A stretch of DNA of 64,000 nt from Bacillus tuaregi (GCF_900104575.1 NZ_LT629731.1:384189-448188), one strand, 5' to 3'. Numbered from the stretch's first letter, positions 7,937 through 16,657 are shown. Numbers and translations are program-made. The notes: a model not told the origin generated them from the letters alone.

Positions 7937-8073
7937 TTTATTCTTTCGCTATGGAGTAAATGCGCTTAATCAAAATGAATGAAGCATACCGAGCAGCAAG
8001 ATTCAGCCTAAATAATTGTCACCAAATACCCAAAAATGTATAAACTGCCATAAAGGATGAAGAAGGTGATCGG

Positions 8074-8247
8074 ATGTTACTGCAAATAGCTCTTTATCTT
8101 TTAGTCGGCTTCACCCTCCTTTGGTTTTTCAGAGCACAGCCCCTCAACACCATCTTAAAAGAAATCAACCTCGTCCTCCTATGGCCCTTTTTTCTCCTCC
8201 TCCAATTCATCGAGCTCGTCGATAACGTCAAACGAAACCGAGAATGA
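8074..8247 (+). CDS. small two-helix membrane protein (57 residues)
   Basis: A short ORF beginning MLLQIALYLLVGFTLLWFF and ending IELVDNVKRNRE. It has two hydrophobic segments (about residues 2-19 and 33-48) separated by a polar stretch (RAQPLNTILKEIN) and a basic C-terminus, as in a helical hairpin membrane protein. The ATG has AAGAAGG about 9 nt upstream, and a strong terminator follows 59 bp after the stop. Function unknown. Codon use is unusually C-rich at third positions (CTC, ATC, TTC) compared with its neighbours, which may mean transfer or merely drift. Confidence 0.6.
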   Translation: MLLQIALYLLVGFTLLWFFRAQPLNTILKEINLVLLWPFFLLLQFIELVDNVKRNRE

Positions 8248-8305
8248 TCAATCGAACCATTCGCCTTGCTTTCCCATAGCTTTTTATAAAATATTAGACT
8301 ACTTT

Positions 8306-8338
8306 AAAAGGATCTGTAATCCCTTACAGGTCTTTTTG
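8306..8338 (+). terminator. terminator after the small membrane protein gene
   Basis: AAAAGGATCTGTAA pairs along its full length (two G-T pairs) with TTACAGGTCTTTTT around a CCC loop. Confidence 0.8.
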
Positions 8339-8468
8339 TCTGGTAACAAACTGATCGACGGTCATGTCGAAAAAATGTCACTCACAAAAAGGTCGTTTTA
8401 TCCTTTTTTAATCCGGAAATATGTTACTATTTTCTTTATAACTCTGTATTAGAAAGGCCAGTGCAGCA

Positions 8469-8867
8469 ATGAAATTACATAATCTCCATCATATTGCCAT
8501 GATTTGTTCAAACTACGAGAAGTCAAAGGACTTCTATGTGAGAATTCTTGGGCTTACTCCCATCCGTGAGGTCTACCGCGAGGACAGGGACTCCTATAAA
8601 TTGGATTTAGAGGTAAATGGACTGTACCAGATTGAATTATTCTCTTTCCCAAACCCACCCGTACGTCCGAGCTACCCGGAAGCCGCGGGCTTACGTCATC
8701 TAGCGTTTGCAGTTGAAAATATCGAAGAGGCGGTCAGCTATTTAACTGAGCACAAGATTGAAGTTGAAAAGGTCAGAATCGACCCGTATACGGAGAAAAA
8801 ATTCACGTTCTTTTCTGACCCAGATGGATTGCCGATTGAGATTTATGAACAAGCAGAAGTGAACTAA
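8469..8867 (+). CDS. VOC / glyoxalase-fold protein (YaeR-like)
   Basis: A single-domain VOC metalloprotein of 132 residues. It begins LHHIAMICSNYEKSKDFYV, with the first metal-ligand His, has GLRHLAFAVENIEEA in the middle and ends FFSDPDGLPIEIYE, with the Glu ligand. This matches the YaeR/GloA2-type subgroup in length and motif order. The reaction is unknown; members bind a divalent metal and some act on methylglyoxal adducts. The ribosome binding site is weak (AAAGG at long spacing). The efflux pump gene starts 89 bp downstream, so the two may be co-transcribed. Confidence 0.85.
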   Translation: MKLHNLHHIAMICSNYEKSKDFYVRILGLTPIREVYREDRDSYKLDLEVNGLYQIELFSFPNPPVRPSYPEAAGLRHLAFAVENIEEAVSYLTEHKIEVEKVRIDPYTEKKFTFFSDPDGLPIEIYEQAEVN

Positions 8868-8956
8868 AACAATGAAGAAATTTTGGTGATAAAAAGCCAC
8901 AAAAAATGAAATATGGAAGCTGAAGCACCAACTCCGGCTTTCAAGGGGAGAGTCAG

Positions 8957-10336
8957 ATGAAAAAGGTAACAAGTGAGAAGTGGGTCATTTGGGCGTTGTT
9001 AATTGCGACGTTCCTAACGGCCATTGAGGGAACGATTGTGAGCACAGCCATGCCTGTGATTGTCAAAGATTTAGGAGGCAGTGAGCTTTATACGTGGGTG
9101 ATATCTGTCTATTTATTAGCCATGGTCATTGGGACACCGGTGTTTGGAAAAATGGCCGACCTGTATGGGAGAAAGCTTATGTTTACGCTTGGCGTCATCA
9201 TCTTTCTTGCAGGCTCGATGCTGTCCGGTCTAGCGCAGACAATGGAGCAGCTCGTTTGGTTCCGTGCCATTCAGGGAATTGGAGCGGGTGCGTTAACAAC
9301 GATTCCGTTTACGATTATCGGCGATGTATTCGCCTTTGAACAGCGCGCGAAAATCCAAGGCATGATCAGCTCTGTCTGGGGGATATCTGGAATTATCGGT
9401 CCGTTAGCAGGCGGTTTTATCGTTGATTATATTTCCTGGCGTTGGATTTTCTTTATGAATCTGCCATTTGGAATTGTATCTCTCATTCTATTATGGGTAT
9501 CCTTACACGAGCACCTTGAAAAGAAAAAGCAGATTATCGATTATCCGGGCATTTTCACCTTTGCCATCAGCATGACCTCGTTTCTCTATGCACTGACCAT
9601 GCTGAAGGAGGAAAACGGTCTAACAGGCAGTATTATGCTGCTCTTGGCCGTTGCAGTAGCCGGAATGGCCCTGTTCTTTTGGATTGAAAAAAATTCAAAG
9701 GAGCCAATGCTGCCATTATCTCTATTTAAAAATAAATTACTTTCAGTGGCCAATACAGCTGGATTTTTATTTGGATTTATCCTTGTGACCGTCACGTTTT
9801 ACATTCCCTTATGGGTTCAAGGTGTAAGCCAATTAAATGCGACATTGTCCGGAATCTCGATGCTGCCAATGTCGATTACATGGCCAGTGGCAGCGATGCT
9901 TTCTGGAAGGTGGCTCGCCAAGACACCAATTGGTAAAATTGCTGTTACGGGAATTTTCTTTGTCGTTGCAGGGACCTTTGGATTAACGTTTATGAAGGAG
10001 GACACGACCATCGCCTTCATGATGATCATGACAGCGATTATGGGGGCTGGATTCGGATTAGCTCTCACCGCCTTTACCGTAGCCGTTCAATCAGCGGTAG
10101 AATGGAGACTGCGCGGGGCTGCCATGGGTACCTTTAACCTGCTGCGTAACCTTGGTCAGGCAATCGGTATCGCCGTTTCCGGACTATGGTTAAGCGAAGA
10201 GCTATACGGTCATGCCCTGGCACAAAGCCTGCACACCGTATTCATTATTCTCGTCATTCTAGCTGTTGCAGCCCTTCTCACAGGCAGCCTGCTGCTAGGG
10301 AAAAACGCACTATCCCTATCCACAGAGGAAAATTAG
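8957..10336 (+). CDS. DHA2-family drug:H+ antiporter (EmrB/QacA-like MFS)
   Basis: Multidrug efflux permease of 459 residues with about fourteen hydrophobic segments. Family motifs are visible: the early TIVSTAMPVIVKDLGG stretch, motif A GKMADLYGRKLMF between TM2 and TM3, GIGAGALTTIPFTIIGDVF, and the antiporter motif region GISGIIGPLAGGFIVD in TM5. The substrate cannot be read from sequence; relatives export dyes, quaternary amines or antibiotics. ATG is preceded by AAGGGGAGAG. No TetR-type regulator is adjacent. A strong terminator follows. Confidence 0.9.
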   Translation: MKKVTSEKWVIWALLIATFLTAIEGTIVSTAMPVIVKDLGGSELYTWVISVYLLAMVIGTPVFGKMADLYGRKLMFTLGVIIFLAGSMLSGLAQTMEQLVWFRAIQGIGAGALTTIPFTIIGDVFAFEQRAKIQGMISSVWGISGIIGPLAGGFIVDYISWRWIFFMNLPFGIVSLILLWVSLHEHLEKKKQIIDYPGIFTFAISMTSFLYALTMLKEENGLTGSIMLLLAVAVAGMALFFWIEKNSKEPMLPLSLFKNKLLSVANTAGFLFGFILVTVTFYIPLWVQGVSQLNATLSGISMLPMSITWPVAAMLSGRWLAKTPIGKIAVTGIFFVVAGTFGLTFMKEDTTIAFMMIMTAIMGAGFGLALTAFTVAVQSAVEWRLRGAAMGTFNLLRNLGQAIGIAVSGLWLSEELYGHALAQSLHTVFIILVILAVAALLTGSLLLGKNALSLSTEEN

Positions 10337-10360
10337 TATAGGGTCTATGATTTGATTTTA

Positions 10361-10417
10361 AAGGGGATGGTGCTCTTGCTTCTGCAAAGAAGGAAGGAGC
10401 ATCATCCCCTTGTTTTT
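10361..10417 (+). terminator. terminator after the efflux gene
   Basis: AAGGGGATGGTGCTC pairs with GGAGCATCATCCCCTT across a loop, then GTTTTTG. Confidence 0.85.
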
Positions 10418-10420
10418 GTA

Positions 10421-10429
10421 TTCGACAAA
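10421..10429 (-). promoter_or_regulatory. possible Spo0A box upstream of yppF-like gene
   Basis: TTCGACAAA is the reverse complement of the 0A box TTTGTCGAA. A single 9-base match about 120 bp upstream of the next gene; chance occurrence cannot be excluded. Confidence 0.3.
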
Positions 10430-10549
10430 TTTTTGTAGAAAAATGTCGGTAGTTTGAATTTTTTTAAAATAAAAGTGAGGAGAATCAATGTGATATACTA
10501 AATCCAACATAAGCAAGGTGATAAAATAATTAATGAAATGAGTGGATGA

Positions 10550-10753
10550 ATGATGATGCTAGAAGAGTTAACTAGACGTTTTGAATCGGTAAAAAAGCGT
10601 AACCCATTACATGCCAATGAATTATTAGATTATCTGCAAAAAAGCTATATCTATGAAGAATTATCTATTGTAGAATACAAAAAATTCTTCTCGGAGCTTC
10701 ACAAGCTTGAAGCGCAAAAGCCAGAGCAATTTGTTTTTTCAGCAGCCATGTAA
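10550..10753 (+). CDS. yppF: YppF-like small protein
   Basis: A 67-residue soluble protein resembling the YppF family of Bacillus: an all-helical pattern with NELLDYLQKSYIYEELSIVEYKKFF, then LHKLEAQKP. Function of the family is unknown. Three Met codons lie in tandem at the start (one is separated by no other codon), so any of them may be used; the ribosome binding site is weak (GTGGATGA). An intrinsic terminator follows at 10801. It forms a single-gene unit. Confidence 0.65.
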   Translation: MMMLEELTRRFESVKKRNPLHANELLDYLQKSYIYEELSIVEYKKFFSELHKLEAQKPEQFVFSAAM

Positions 10754-10800
10754 GTAGGGAAAGTCTTCAATAATGCGATCCACGATATTCTATAGGTACA

Positions 10801-10835
10801 AAAAAGAGAGAAAGACATGTTCTTCCTCTCTTTTA
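10801..10835 (+). terminator. terminator after the yppF-like gene
   Basis: AAAAAGAGAG...CTCTCTTTTA with inner AAG/CTT pairing. Confidence 0.8.
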
Positions 10836-10914
10836 TTATATAAAAATACCTATTCATCACATGTTTGGATTTCACTCTTAGTCAGCATCCACTCAAAAAA
10901 CAAGACAATCCTAG

Positions 10915-11394
10915 TTACACCACATTTTCCCTGCCATAAAGGCTTCTAAAATACGCCTCGCTTTTTTCTTTGGCAAATTGAAAGGCATCGATTTCGGTCT
11001 TGCGTTCCTTATAAGGCAATTTTTTATCACTTTCGAAATGAAGTCGGAAGACCGGGTCCTCATCCTGCATGACATGACGAAATTCATGGAAAAGGGTCTC
11101 AATTAACGTTTCATACTCCTCGTATTGGAAAATAAAGATAATCCCCAGCTCACGCCAAAAAATCCCTGCAGCAAAGCGCAAATACTCATCCTCTTCGTCC
11201 CCTAAATCGCTGATGATTTGGTTCGCTTCCCGAATGGAGCAAAAAATCACCGGAATATGGAAGACATTCTCTAAATAAGCATCCATCGTATGATAGATGG
11301 AGCGGAGATTCCAGGAAAACTCGCTATCCAAGACATACCAGTTCTTATATCGTTGAAGGATGGTACGCTTCTGCAGTACTTCGGTTAAGGTCAT
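10915..11394 (-). CDS. zincin-like protein with HEFRH motif
   Basis: A soluble protein of about 159 residues with a zinc-metallopeptidase signature HEFRHVMQ (HExxH) at about residue 107, followed by EIDAFQFAKEK, whose Glu/Asp could be the third ligand region, as in IrrE/ImmA and related zincins. No DNA-binding domain or signal peptide is visible. The start is ATG 11394, preceded by TTGGAGG with 8-nt spacing; the longer ATG at 11409 lies upstream of that site. Substrate unknown. It may belong to a Bacillus-specific uncharacterised zincin family, which I cannot verify. Confidence 0.72.
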   Translation of the reverse strand: MTLTEVLQKRTILQRYKNWYVLDSEFSWNLRSIYHTMDAYLENVFHIPVIFCSIREANQIISDLGDEEDEYLRFAAGIFWRELGIIFIFQYEEYETLIETLFHEFRHVMQDEDPVFRLHFESDKKLPYKERKTEIDAFQFAKEKSEAYFRSLYGRENVV

Positions 11395-11613
11395 GAAGAC
11401 AGCCTCCAATCCAATTTAGATCAGCATGCTACTATCATATCGCCTATAGGTGCAGGATTATACCTATTGGGTATTATTTCCATTCTTAAAATAATTCTAA
11501 AAAGAATGAATAGTAAAAGCTGTACTAAGAGTAGGAAGGGCTGCTGTTCATCTTTTATGAGGTAATGTGTTTCATTATGCTGACACCCAAAGAAGACACT
11601 AAAAAGCGTTTAA

Positions 11614-12009
11614 TCAGAACATTTCAATAAACCGCTGGGCACCCTTCGATAGAGGACGGTTTTTGTCCCAGATTAGAGAAATTTTATTTTGCAGAGGACA
11701 ATCCTCTATTTCAACAATTTTAATATCGTCAGACGGGTGGATGGCAAAGGTTGATCTTGGCAAAACAGCTCCTCCCATCCCGGCTGCGACAAAGGAGAAG
11801 ATAATCGCAGCGTCATGAGATTCGCAGATAATATTTGGTTTGACCCCTAGTTTGTTACAGGTATCTTGAAAGGCGGTATACTTTCCATACTTGTTTTCGC
11901 GTACGAACATGACAAGCGGGATGTCTTCCAAATCCATCATATGAATGGTTGCTCTAGATGAATCCCACTCCCATTTACTTGGAATGAATAATACATAGGG
12001 CTCCAGCAA
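11614..12009 (-). pseudogene. LysR-type regulator, C-terminal fragment
   Basis: About 130 residues matching only the second half of a LysR substrate-binding domain (EPYVLFIPSKW, then FSFVAAGMGGAVLPRSTFA, ending KGAQRFIEMF). The N-terminal winged-helix domain and first half are absent, and no upstream reading frame supplies them: the sequence breaks near 12010 into the PrpD fragment on the other strand. The apparent TTG start has no ribosome binding site. It was probably the divergent regulator of the decayed catabolic cluster next to it. Confidence 0.75.
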
Positions 12010-12014
12010 TCAAG

Positions 12015-12353
12015 GTGTTGGAATTGCAGGAAACGGAAGAAGACAAGCGTCTTAATCGAAGATTAGCGGTAGAAATTCAAATCAAAACAAAGAATGGGCA
12101 AGTGTATGAAAAATCGGTTCAGCACGCACCGGGCTCGAAAGAAAAACCACTGAGTGAAGCCGAGCATCGTGAAAAGTGGGTCAGCTGCTTGAGCCATTAT
12201 GGAGAGCCATCATCGGCTCCTGGCAGCATAGAGTCCATCGCCCATGACCTGTATGATCAAGGTTTACGAATGGACACATACACCTGCTTCAGTGATTGGA
12301 TGAACGAGATACACAAACAATTGAATGCTTATAAACCAAAACAGATGATTTGA
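12015..12353 (+). pseudogene. MmgE/PrpD-family (2-methylcitrate dehydratase-like), C-terminal fragment
   Basis: About 110 residues resembling the C-terminal end of MmgE/PrpD proteins: an RRLAVEIQIKTKNGQVYEKSV strand pair, then APGSKEKPLSEAEHREKW and a terminal helix. Full-length members have about 450 residues, so about three quarters are missing on the 5' side. There is no ribosome binding site before the putative start, and the 5' edge abuts the LysR fragment. The frame ends in TGA, and the same frame continues directly into the gentisate-dioxygenase-like fragment. Confidence 0.7.
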
Positions 12354-12830
12354 TTCCAGAAAGGAATCGAGTGGAAGGAGTATCATAATGAAATTCCGTA
12401 TCTGTGGAAAAAGAAGCTGATTCTTGAGGCCTTGGACAAAGCAAAGGAGCTACTTCAGGTAGGCACAGGCTCAATTGATAGAAGAGCGGTCTATTTAGTG
12501 AATCCAGGTATGAAACAGATGGAGCCACACGGCTGGGGTGGCGCAACACAAACCTTATATGCAGCCGTTCAAGCGCTTAATCCTGGGGAAGTCGCTCCAT
12601 CTCACAGGCATATGACATCAGCTCTAAGGTTTATTATGGAGGGTCACGGTGCATCCGGTATTGTGAATGGTGTGAAGTATCATTTTGAACCGGGAGACTA
12701 TGTCATTACACCAGAGTGGACTTGGCACGATCATGTGAATGAAGGAAACGAAACGGTACTATGGATGGACTGCTTAGATATTCCATTCACATCAGCACTG
12801 ACAAGCTCCTTCTTTGAGCTAGCAGGGGCT
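12354..12830 (+). pseudogene. gentisate 1,2-dioxygenase-like cupin, internal fragment
   Basis: Reads GIEWKEYHNEIPYLWKKKL, then the first cupin domain: GEVAPSHRHMTSALRF (metal His pair), EPGDYVITPEWTWHDHVNEG and WMDCLDIPFTSAL. This matches the first half of bacterial gentisate 1,2-dioxygenase (ring cleavage of gentisate to maleylpyruvate). The true N-terminus and the second cupin domain (about 200 residues) are absent. The frame runs out at about 12830, where aconitase-like sequence begins in another frame. A TTG at 12432 could start a 135-residue product, but it would be incomplete. Confidence 0.72.
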
Positions 12831-13906
12831 GTTCCATGAACAGGATACCATTGGGAAAGGTAAAGCATATTCTGATTATATTCAGTTTGACTTACAGACG
12901 GTGGAAGCAAGTGTTTCCGGTCCCAAGCGACCGCAGGACAGAATGCCGATTTCAGAGGTAAGACAATCATTTCCAAAGCCACTTTCAGCTAGCGAACCAA
13001 ACGAGCTGGATGCTCAGGGAACGGAATTGCAGAATGGCTCCATTGTCATAGCAGCCATTACAAGCTGTACGAATACATCCAACCCCTTCAATATGATAGG
13101 TGCTGGATTATTGGCTAAGAAGGCTGTTGAATATGGTTTAACCGTACCGAAGACGATTCAGACTTCTTTGGCGCCTGGATCAAAGGCGGTTACAGCTTAT
13201 TTGCAAAAAGCAGGATTACTTCCGTATTTGGAAAAGCTGGGCTTTTATCATGCCGGCTACGGCTGTGCCGTATGTGTAGGCAACAGCGGGAAGCTTAATG
13301 CTGAAGTCGAGAAAATGATTCAGGAGAATGATCTGACGGTCGCTGCTGTATTAAGTGGCAACCGTAATTTTGAAGGACGAATTCATGCCTTAGTAAAAGC
13401 AAATTATTTAGTTTCGCCTCCGTTAGTCATCGCCTTTGCCATTGCAGGCACGATGAATATTAATTTGGAGAATGAACCGCTGGGTCGAACTTTATCAGGT
13501 AAAGAGGTCTATTTGCAGGATATTTGGCCGAGCTCAGATGAAATTGCTAGCCTAGTAGAGTCTGCGATTTCATCTGATATTTTCCGTGAAGCCTATGAAA
13601 ATGTGTTTGAAGGCGACGAGAAATGGCGGGAACTGGAATATCATGATTATCCGATTTTTAAATGGGATGATCGGTCCACCTATTTTAAAAAGTCTCCTTT
13701 TCTCGAGTCCGGACAAATCCAACGATTCAGCGCTTTCTCCAGGCAAGGGGAACCTTTGCCCATCCAAGGCTGTAAAACCCAATGGCTCAAGGACATCATT
13801 TGAAGCCGTACTGCGTCTGGATACGAAAATGGAGATTGAGCTCTATCAGAAAAAGGGAGTCTTTCAGAATATCCTCGACCAATGGGGAGAAACACAAAAG
13901 GTATAA
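12827..13906 (+). pseudogene. aconitase / 2-methyl-cis-aconitate hydratase-like fragment, swivel domain deleted
   Basis: Begins mid-protein (GLFHEQDTIGKGKAYSDY) and contains GPKRPQDR, the cluster-ligand motifs SCTNTSNP and GYGCAVCVGNSG (Cys ligands of the [4Fe-4S] cluster), GNRNFEGR and RSTYFKKSPF. It stops at 13803. Sequence for the final aconitase tail (FEAVLRLDTKMEIELY) follows in a different frame to 13906. The intervening swivel domain, normally with GDSVTTDHISPAG and SSRDWAAKG motifs, is missing. So about 350 N-terminal residues and an internal block of about 200 are lost. It cannot encode a working enzyme. Confidence 0.8.
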
Positions 13907-13918
13907 TACATGTTACAG

Positions 13919-13956
13919 AAAAAAGGAGAATCTTCTAGTAGATGTTCTCCTTTTTT
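13919..13956 (+). terminator. terminator after the decayed cluster
   Basis: AAAAAAGGAGAA...TTCTCCTTTTTT hairpin. Confidence 0.85.
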
Positions 13957-14170
13957 CTATGCAAATGAAAAGGCCAAAGAATAGAAAAATTCTATCAATA
14001 AATGGAAAAATGAAGGTAATCGATTATTATAAATCCCCTTTCGCTCAAAGGGAAGAAAAATCGTTATTGTTCAAAATAAGGACAAGAATTTGTGAAAACT
14101 ATATAAAAGTGATCTGGAATCCATAGAAATTCTCCATGTATTTTATGTATGATAGGTACGTACTAACAAA

Positions 14171-14186
14171 TGTGATATTGTTCACA
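14171..14186. promoter_or_regulatory. Fnr/Rex-type operator palindrome
   Basis: TGTGATATTGTTCACA is a full match to TGTGA-N6-TCACA, the Crp/Fnr half-sites in Bacillus, and close to the Rex operator TGTGAA-N4-TTCACA. It lies only 5 bp before the ribosome binding site of the flavoprotein gene, downstream of a TATGAT at 14149, so it would sit in the 5' leader. That fits repression (Rex-like) better than activation from -41.5. Confidence 0.55.
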
Positions 14187-14204
14187 TATATAGGAGATGA
14201 CAGT

Positions 14205-15728
14205 ATGAAGAAGAAAAATTGGTTACTAATGCTCATCATGAGTATTTTTATGCTATTTGCTGCTGCTTGCGGAAACGACTCTGCAAGTGAACCAAAGCAG
14301 GAAGAGCCAAAAGAAGAGCAAAAGGAAGATGAGGTAACAGGTGCTTCTGAAGGAGCAAGCTACACACCTCTTGACGAGCTTCAGGATAACTATGACATCG
14401 TCATTATCGGTGCTGGTGGTGCCGGAATGACAGCTGCTCTTGAAGCAAAGGCAAACGGCATGAATCCAGTTATTTTTGAAAAAATGCCAGTTGCTGGAGG
14501 AAACACATCAAAATCCTCTTCTGGAATGAATGCATCAGAAACAAAGTTCCAAACCGAGCAAGGCATTCAGGATAGCAATGATAAATTTTATGAAGAAACA
14601 TTAAAAGGCGGAAAAGGTACAAATAATCCAGAATTACTTCGTTTCTTCGTTGATAATTCAGCTGATGCGATTGACTGGTTAGATTCAATCGGCATCCGCT
14701 TGAACAATATCACGATTACAGGTGGAATGAGCGAAAAGCGTACACACCGTCCTGAAGATGGTTCTGCAGTAGGCCAATATCTTGTGACTGGCTTAGTAAA
14801 AAATGTGGAAGAGCAAAAAATTCCTTTATTCGTTAATGCGGATGTAAAGGAAATTACGCAAAAAGATGGACAAGTTAACGGCGTTAAAGTTGTATTTGAT
14901 GGAAAAGATGAGAAAGCAATCTCTGCAAAGGCTGTTGTAGTCGCATCAGGCGGTTACGGAGCTAATATGGATATGATCACAAAGGTTAGAAGCGATTTAG
15001 AAGGCTATGTAACAACAAACCAAGAAGGTAGCACAGGCGATGGTATCACGATGATTGAAGCTCTTGGCGGCACAGCGGTTGATATGGATCAAATCCAGGT
15101 TCACCCAACTGTACAACAGGAAAAATCTTACCTAATCGGTGAAGTGGTTCGTGGAGAAGGTGGAATCCTTGTTTCTGCAGAAGGAAAGAGATTCCATAAC
15201 GAAATGGATACTCGTGACAATGTGACAGCTGCAATCAACAGCCTACCAGAAAGATCAGCATGGTTAGTATTTGATTCTGGTGTCAAATCTCGTGCGAAGG
15301 CCATTGATCAATATGAAAAAATGGGCTTTACAGTAAAAGGTGAAACGATTGAAGCATTAGCAGCAGAAATGAAGGTTCCAGCAGAGGCATTAAGTGCAAC
15401 GCTTGATACTTGGAACACTACTGTTGCCAATAAAAACGATGCTGAATTTGGCAGAACAACGGCGATGGACAACGATTTATCAGGTGCTCCATTCTACGCC
15501 ATTAAAATTGCTCCTGGAATTCACTACACAATGGGTGGCGTGAATATCAACACAAATACAGAAGTAATCACTGAAGCTGGTCAAGCAATTCCTGGTCTAT
15601 TTGCAGCAGGAGAAGTAACTGGCGGATTACACGGTCAAAACCGTATCGGTGGAAACTCTGTAGGAGATATCATTGTATTTGGTCGTCAAGCGGGTGTGAA
15701 ATCAGCTGAGTTTGTAAAAGCACAATAA
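14205..15728 (+). CDS. lipoprotein flavoenzyme, fumarate-reductase/flavocytochrome c-like
   Basis: An exported FAD-dependent reductase of 507 residues. The signal peptide ends in lipobox FAAAC (Cys22), followed by an acidic Glu/Lys linker. The FAD-binding Rossmann motif is IVIIGAGGAGMTAA. Active-site features of soluble fumarate reductases are present: QVHPTVQ, EVVRGEGGILV, then FHNEMDTRD (Arg donor region) and GIHYTMGGV, with NRIGGNSVGDIIVFGRQAG at the C-terminal end. It lacks the cytochrome domain of flavocytochrome c and any FMN-attachment domain, so its electron donor is unknown. The start at ATG 14205 follows AGGAGATGACAGT. The substrate may be fumarate or another alpha,beta-unsaturated acid. 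A terminator follows. Confidence 0.88.
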   Translation: MKKKNWLLMLIMSIFMLFAAACGNDSASEPKQEEPKEEQKEDEVTGASEGASYTPLDELQDNYDIVIIGAGGAGMTAALEAKANGMNPVIFEKMPVAGGNTSKSSSGMNASETKFQTEQGIQDSNDKFYEETLKGGKGTNNPELLRFFVDNSADAIDWLDSIGIRLNNITITGGMSEKRTHRPEDGSAVGQYLVTGLVKNVEEQKIPLFVNADVKEITQKDGQVNGVKVVFDGKDEKAISAKAVVVASGGYGANMDMITKVRSDLEGYVTTNQEGSTGDGITMIEALGGTAVDMDQIQVHPTVQQEKSYLIGEVVRGEGGILVSAEGKRFHNEMDTRDNVTAAINSLPERSAWLVFDSGVKSRAKAIDQYEKMGFTVKGETIEALAAEMKVPAEALSATLDTWNTTVANKNDAEFGRTTAMDNDLSGAPFYAIKIAPGIHYTMGGVNINTNTEVITEAGQAIPGLFAAGEVTGGLHGQNRIGGNSVGDIIVFGRQAGVKSAEFVKAQ

Positions 15729-16076
15729 TATTTGTCTGAATGGCTGGTCAAACAGCTATGGTTAAAATAAAAGATTACTAGAAAAAGAGTCATCCTTATG
15801 GGATGGCTCTTTTCTTGTATGAATGGTGTTTATGGAAAAAGAGGGACTTGTTTGGTGCAACTAATATATGGAAGGAAGTGAAGCAGGTTTGGTGGAAATG
15901 GACTAATAAGTATTTTACAATAATAGTAGAAAAGTATATTTAAATATTCAGATTTATAGTGGCTAAATACTCAGTGTACGGTAAAGGGGGAGTTTTAAAC
16001 GTAATCACCTAGAAATATGAACTTTTTTCACATTTAAGATTGGATTTGATTAACAAGTGATGAAAGGGTGCTTTGT
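15729..16076. other. intergenic stretch with one terminator
   Basis: Holds the flavoprotein terminator at 15782; the rest (about 260 bp) is AT-rich and I see no ORF, repeat or clear promoter in it. Confidence 0.5.
15782..15814 (+). terminator. terminator after the flavoprotein gene
   Basis: AAAAAGAGTCATCC/GGATGGCTCTTTT hairpin. Confidence 0.85.
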
Positions 16077-16514
16077 ATGCTGAAGGAAATTGAAAAAAAG
16101 CTGATCGATCATGTTTTTGACATGAGTGTGAAAGGTGGGGAGAAGCTGTCATTAGAACAATTTGAGTTGGCGGAAAAGGATAACCCAGATTACCGGGTCA
16201 AATGGAGTGAGCTTGGCTCCTATTTATTGAATTTAAGGTCGCAGGATTATTTGCGGTTTGATGACAGTATTTTAACCTGTGGCGGTGAAGTAAACCAGAA
16301 GTATGATAATAATATTAGCTTTGTCTGGACGGATAAACTAGAATTAGGTCATAATGGAATCACCTTTATTTTAGATGAGCTGAAGGCTGTTAAGGATAAG
16401 GAAATTCAGGCCTTACTGGCTGCCGGACAATCCACTCGAAGCAAATGGACGAACGCTCTTATCTTCTTCGTGCTTGGCCTGATTGTTGCCTGGATGATAA
16501 GGTTTTTTAACTAA
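16077..16514 (+). CDS. hypothetical protein with C-terminal membrane anchor
   Basis: A 145-residue protein of unknown function. The start is ATG 16077 with AAAGGGTG upstream. The first ~120 residues are soluble: a helical N-terminus (LKEIEKKLIDHVFDMSVKGG), then RVKWSELGSYLLNLRSQDYLRF, resembling a small winged-helix or YjcQ-like fold, and a strand segment ending HNGITFILDELK. A single hydrophobic helix (ALIFFVLGLIVAWMIRFF) closes the protein, so it is probably tail-anchored with the soluble part in the cytoplasm. It stands alone between two terminators. The fold resemblance is my impression only. Confidence 0.68.
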   Translation: MLKEIEKKLIDHVFDMSVKGGEKLSLEQFELAEKDNPDYRVKWSELGSYLLNLRSQDYLRFDDSILTCGGEVNQKYDNNISFVWTDKLELGHNGITFILDELKAVKDKEIQALLAAGQSTRSKWTNALIFFVLGLIVAWMIRFFN

Positions 16515-16567
16515 GGCAGATAGGGGAAAACCAAAATGTTGTCAACTTATGGAAAAAATAACACGCT

Positions 16568-16605
16568 AAAAAATGTCCTTCAAGGGTGATGAAGGACATT
16601 TTTTT
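16568..16605 (+). terminator. terminator
   Basis: AAAAATGTCCTTCA...TGAAGGACATTTTTTT hairpin; serves the plus-strand gene at 16077 and could act for both strands. Confidence 0.85.
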
Positions 16606-16645
16606 AACTTCATTCAGCAGTCGAAAATTAGACGGGCGAATTTGC
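16604..16645 (+). repeat. deletion remnant of the ~190-bp interspersed element
   Basis: TTAACTTCATTCAGCAG (left end of module A) is joined directly to a mutated copy of module B's right end (AGACGGGCGAATTTG). The middle of the element is missing. Compare the full copies at 38727 and 49126. Confidence 0.7.
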
Positions 16646-16657
16646 TTGTTGAGCTAT

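Noticed and set aside
8364-8372. TGTCGAAAA as a Spo0A box before the VOC gene
   Set aside because: Only the 7-base core matches; several such matches are expected by chance in 64 kb.
12015-13906. Treating the PrpD-, cupin- and aconitase-like ORFs as three working genes
   Set aside because: Each lacks large essential parts, and the junctions are abrupt; they are better described as fragments.
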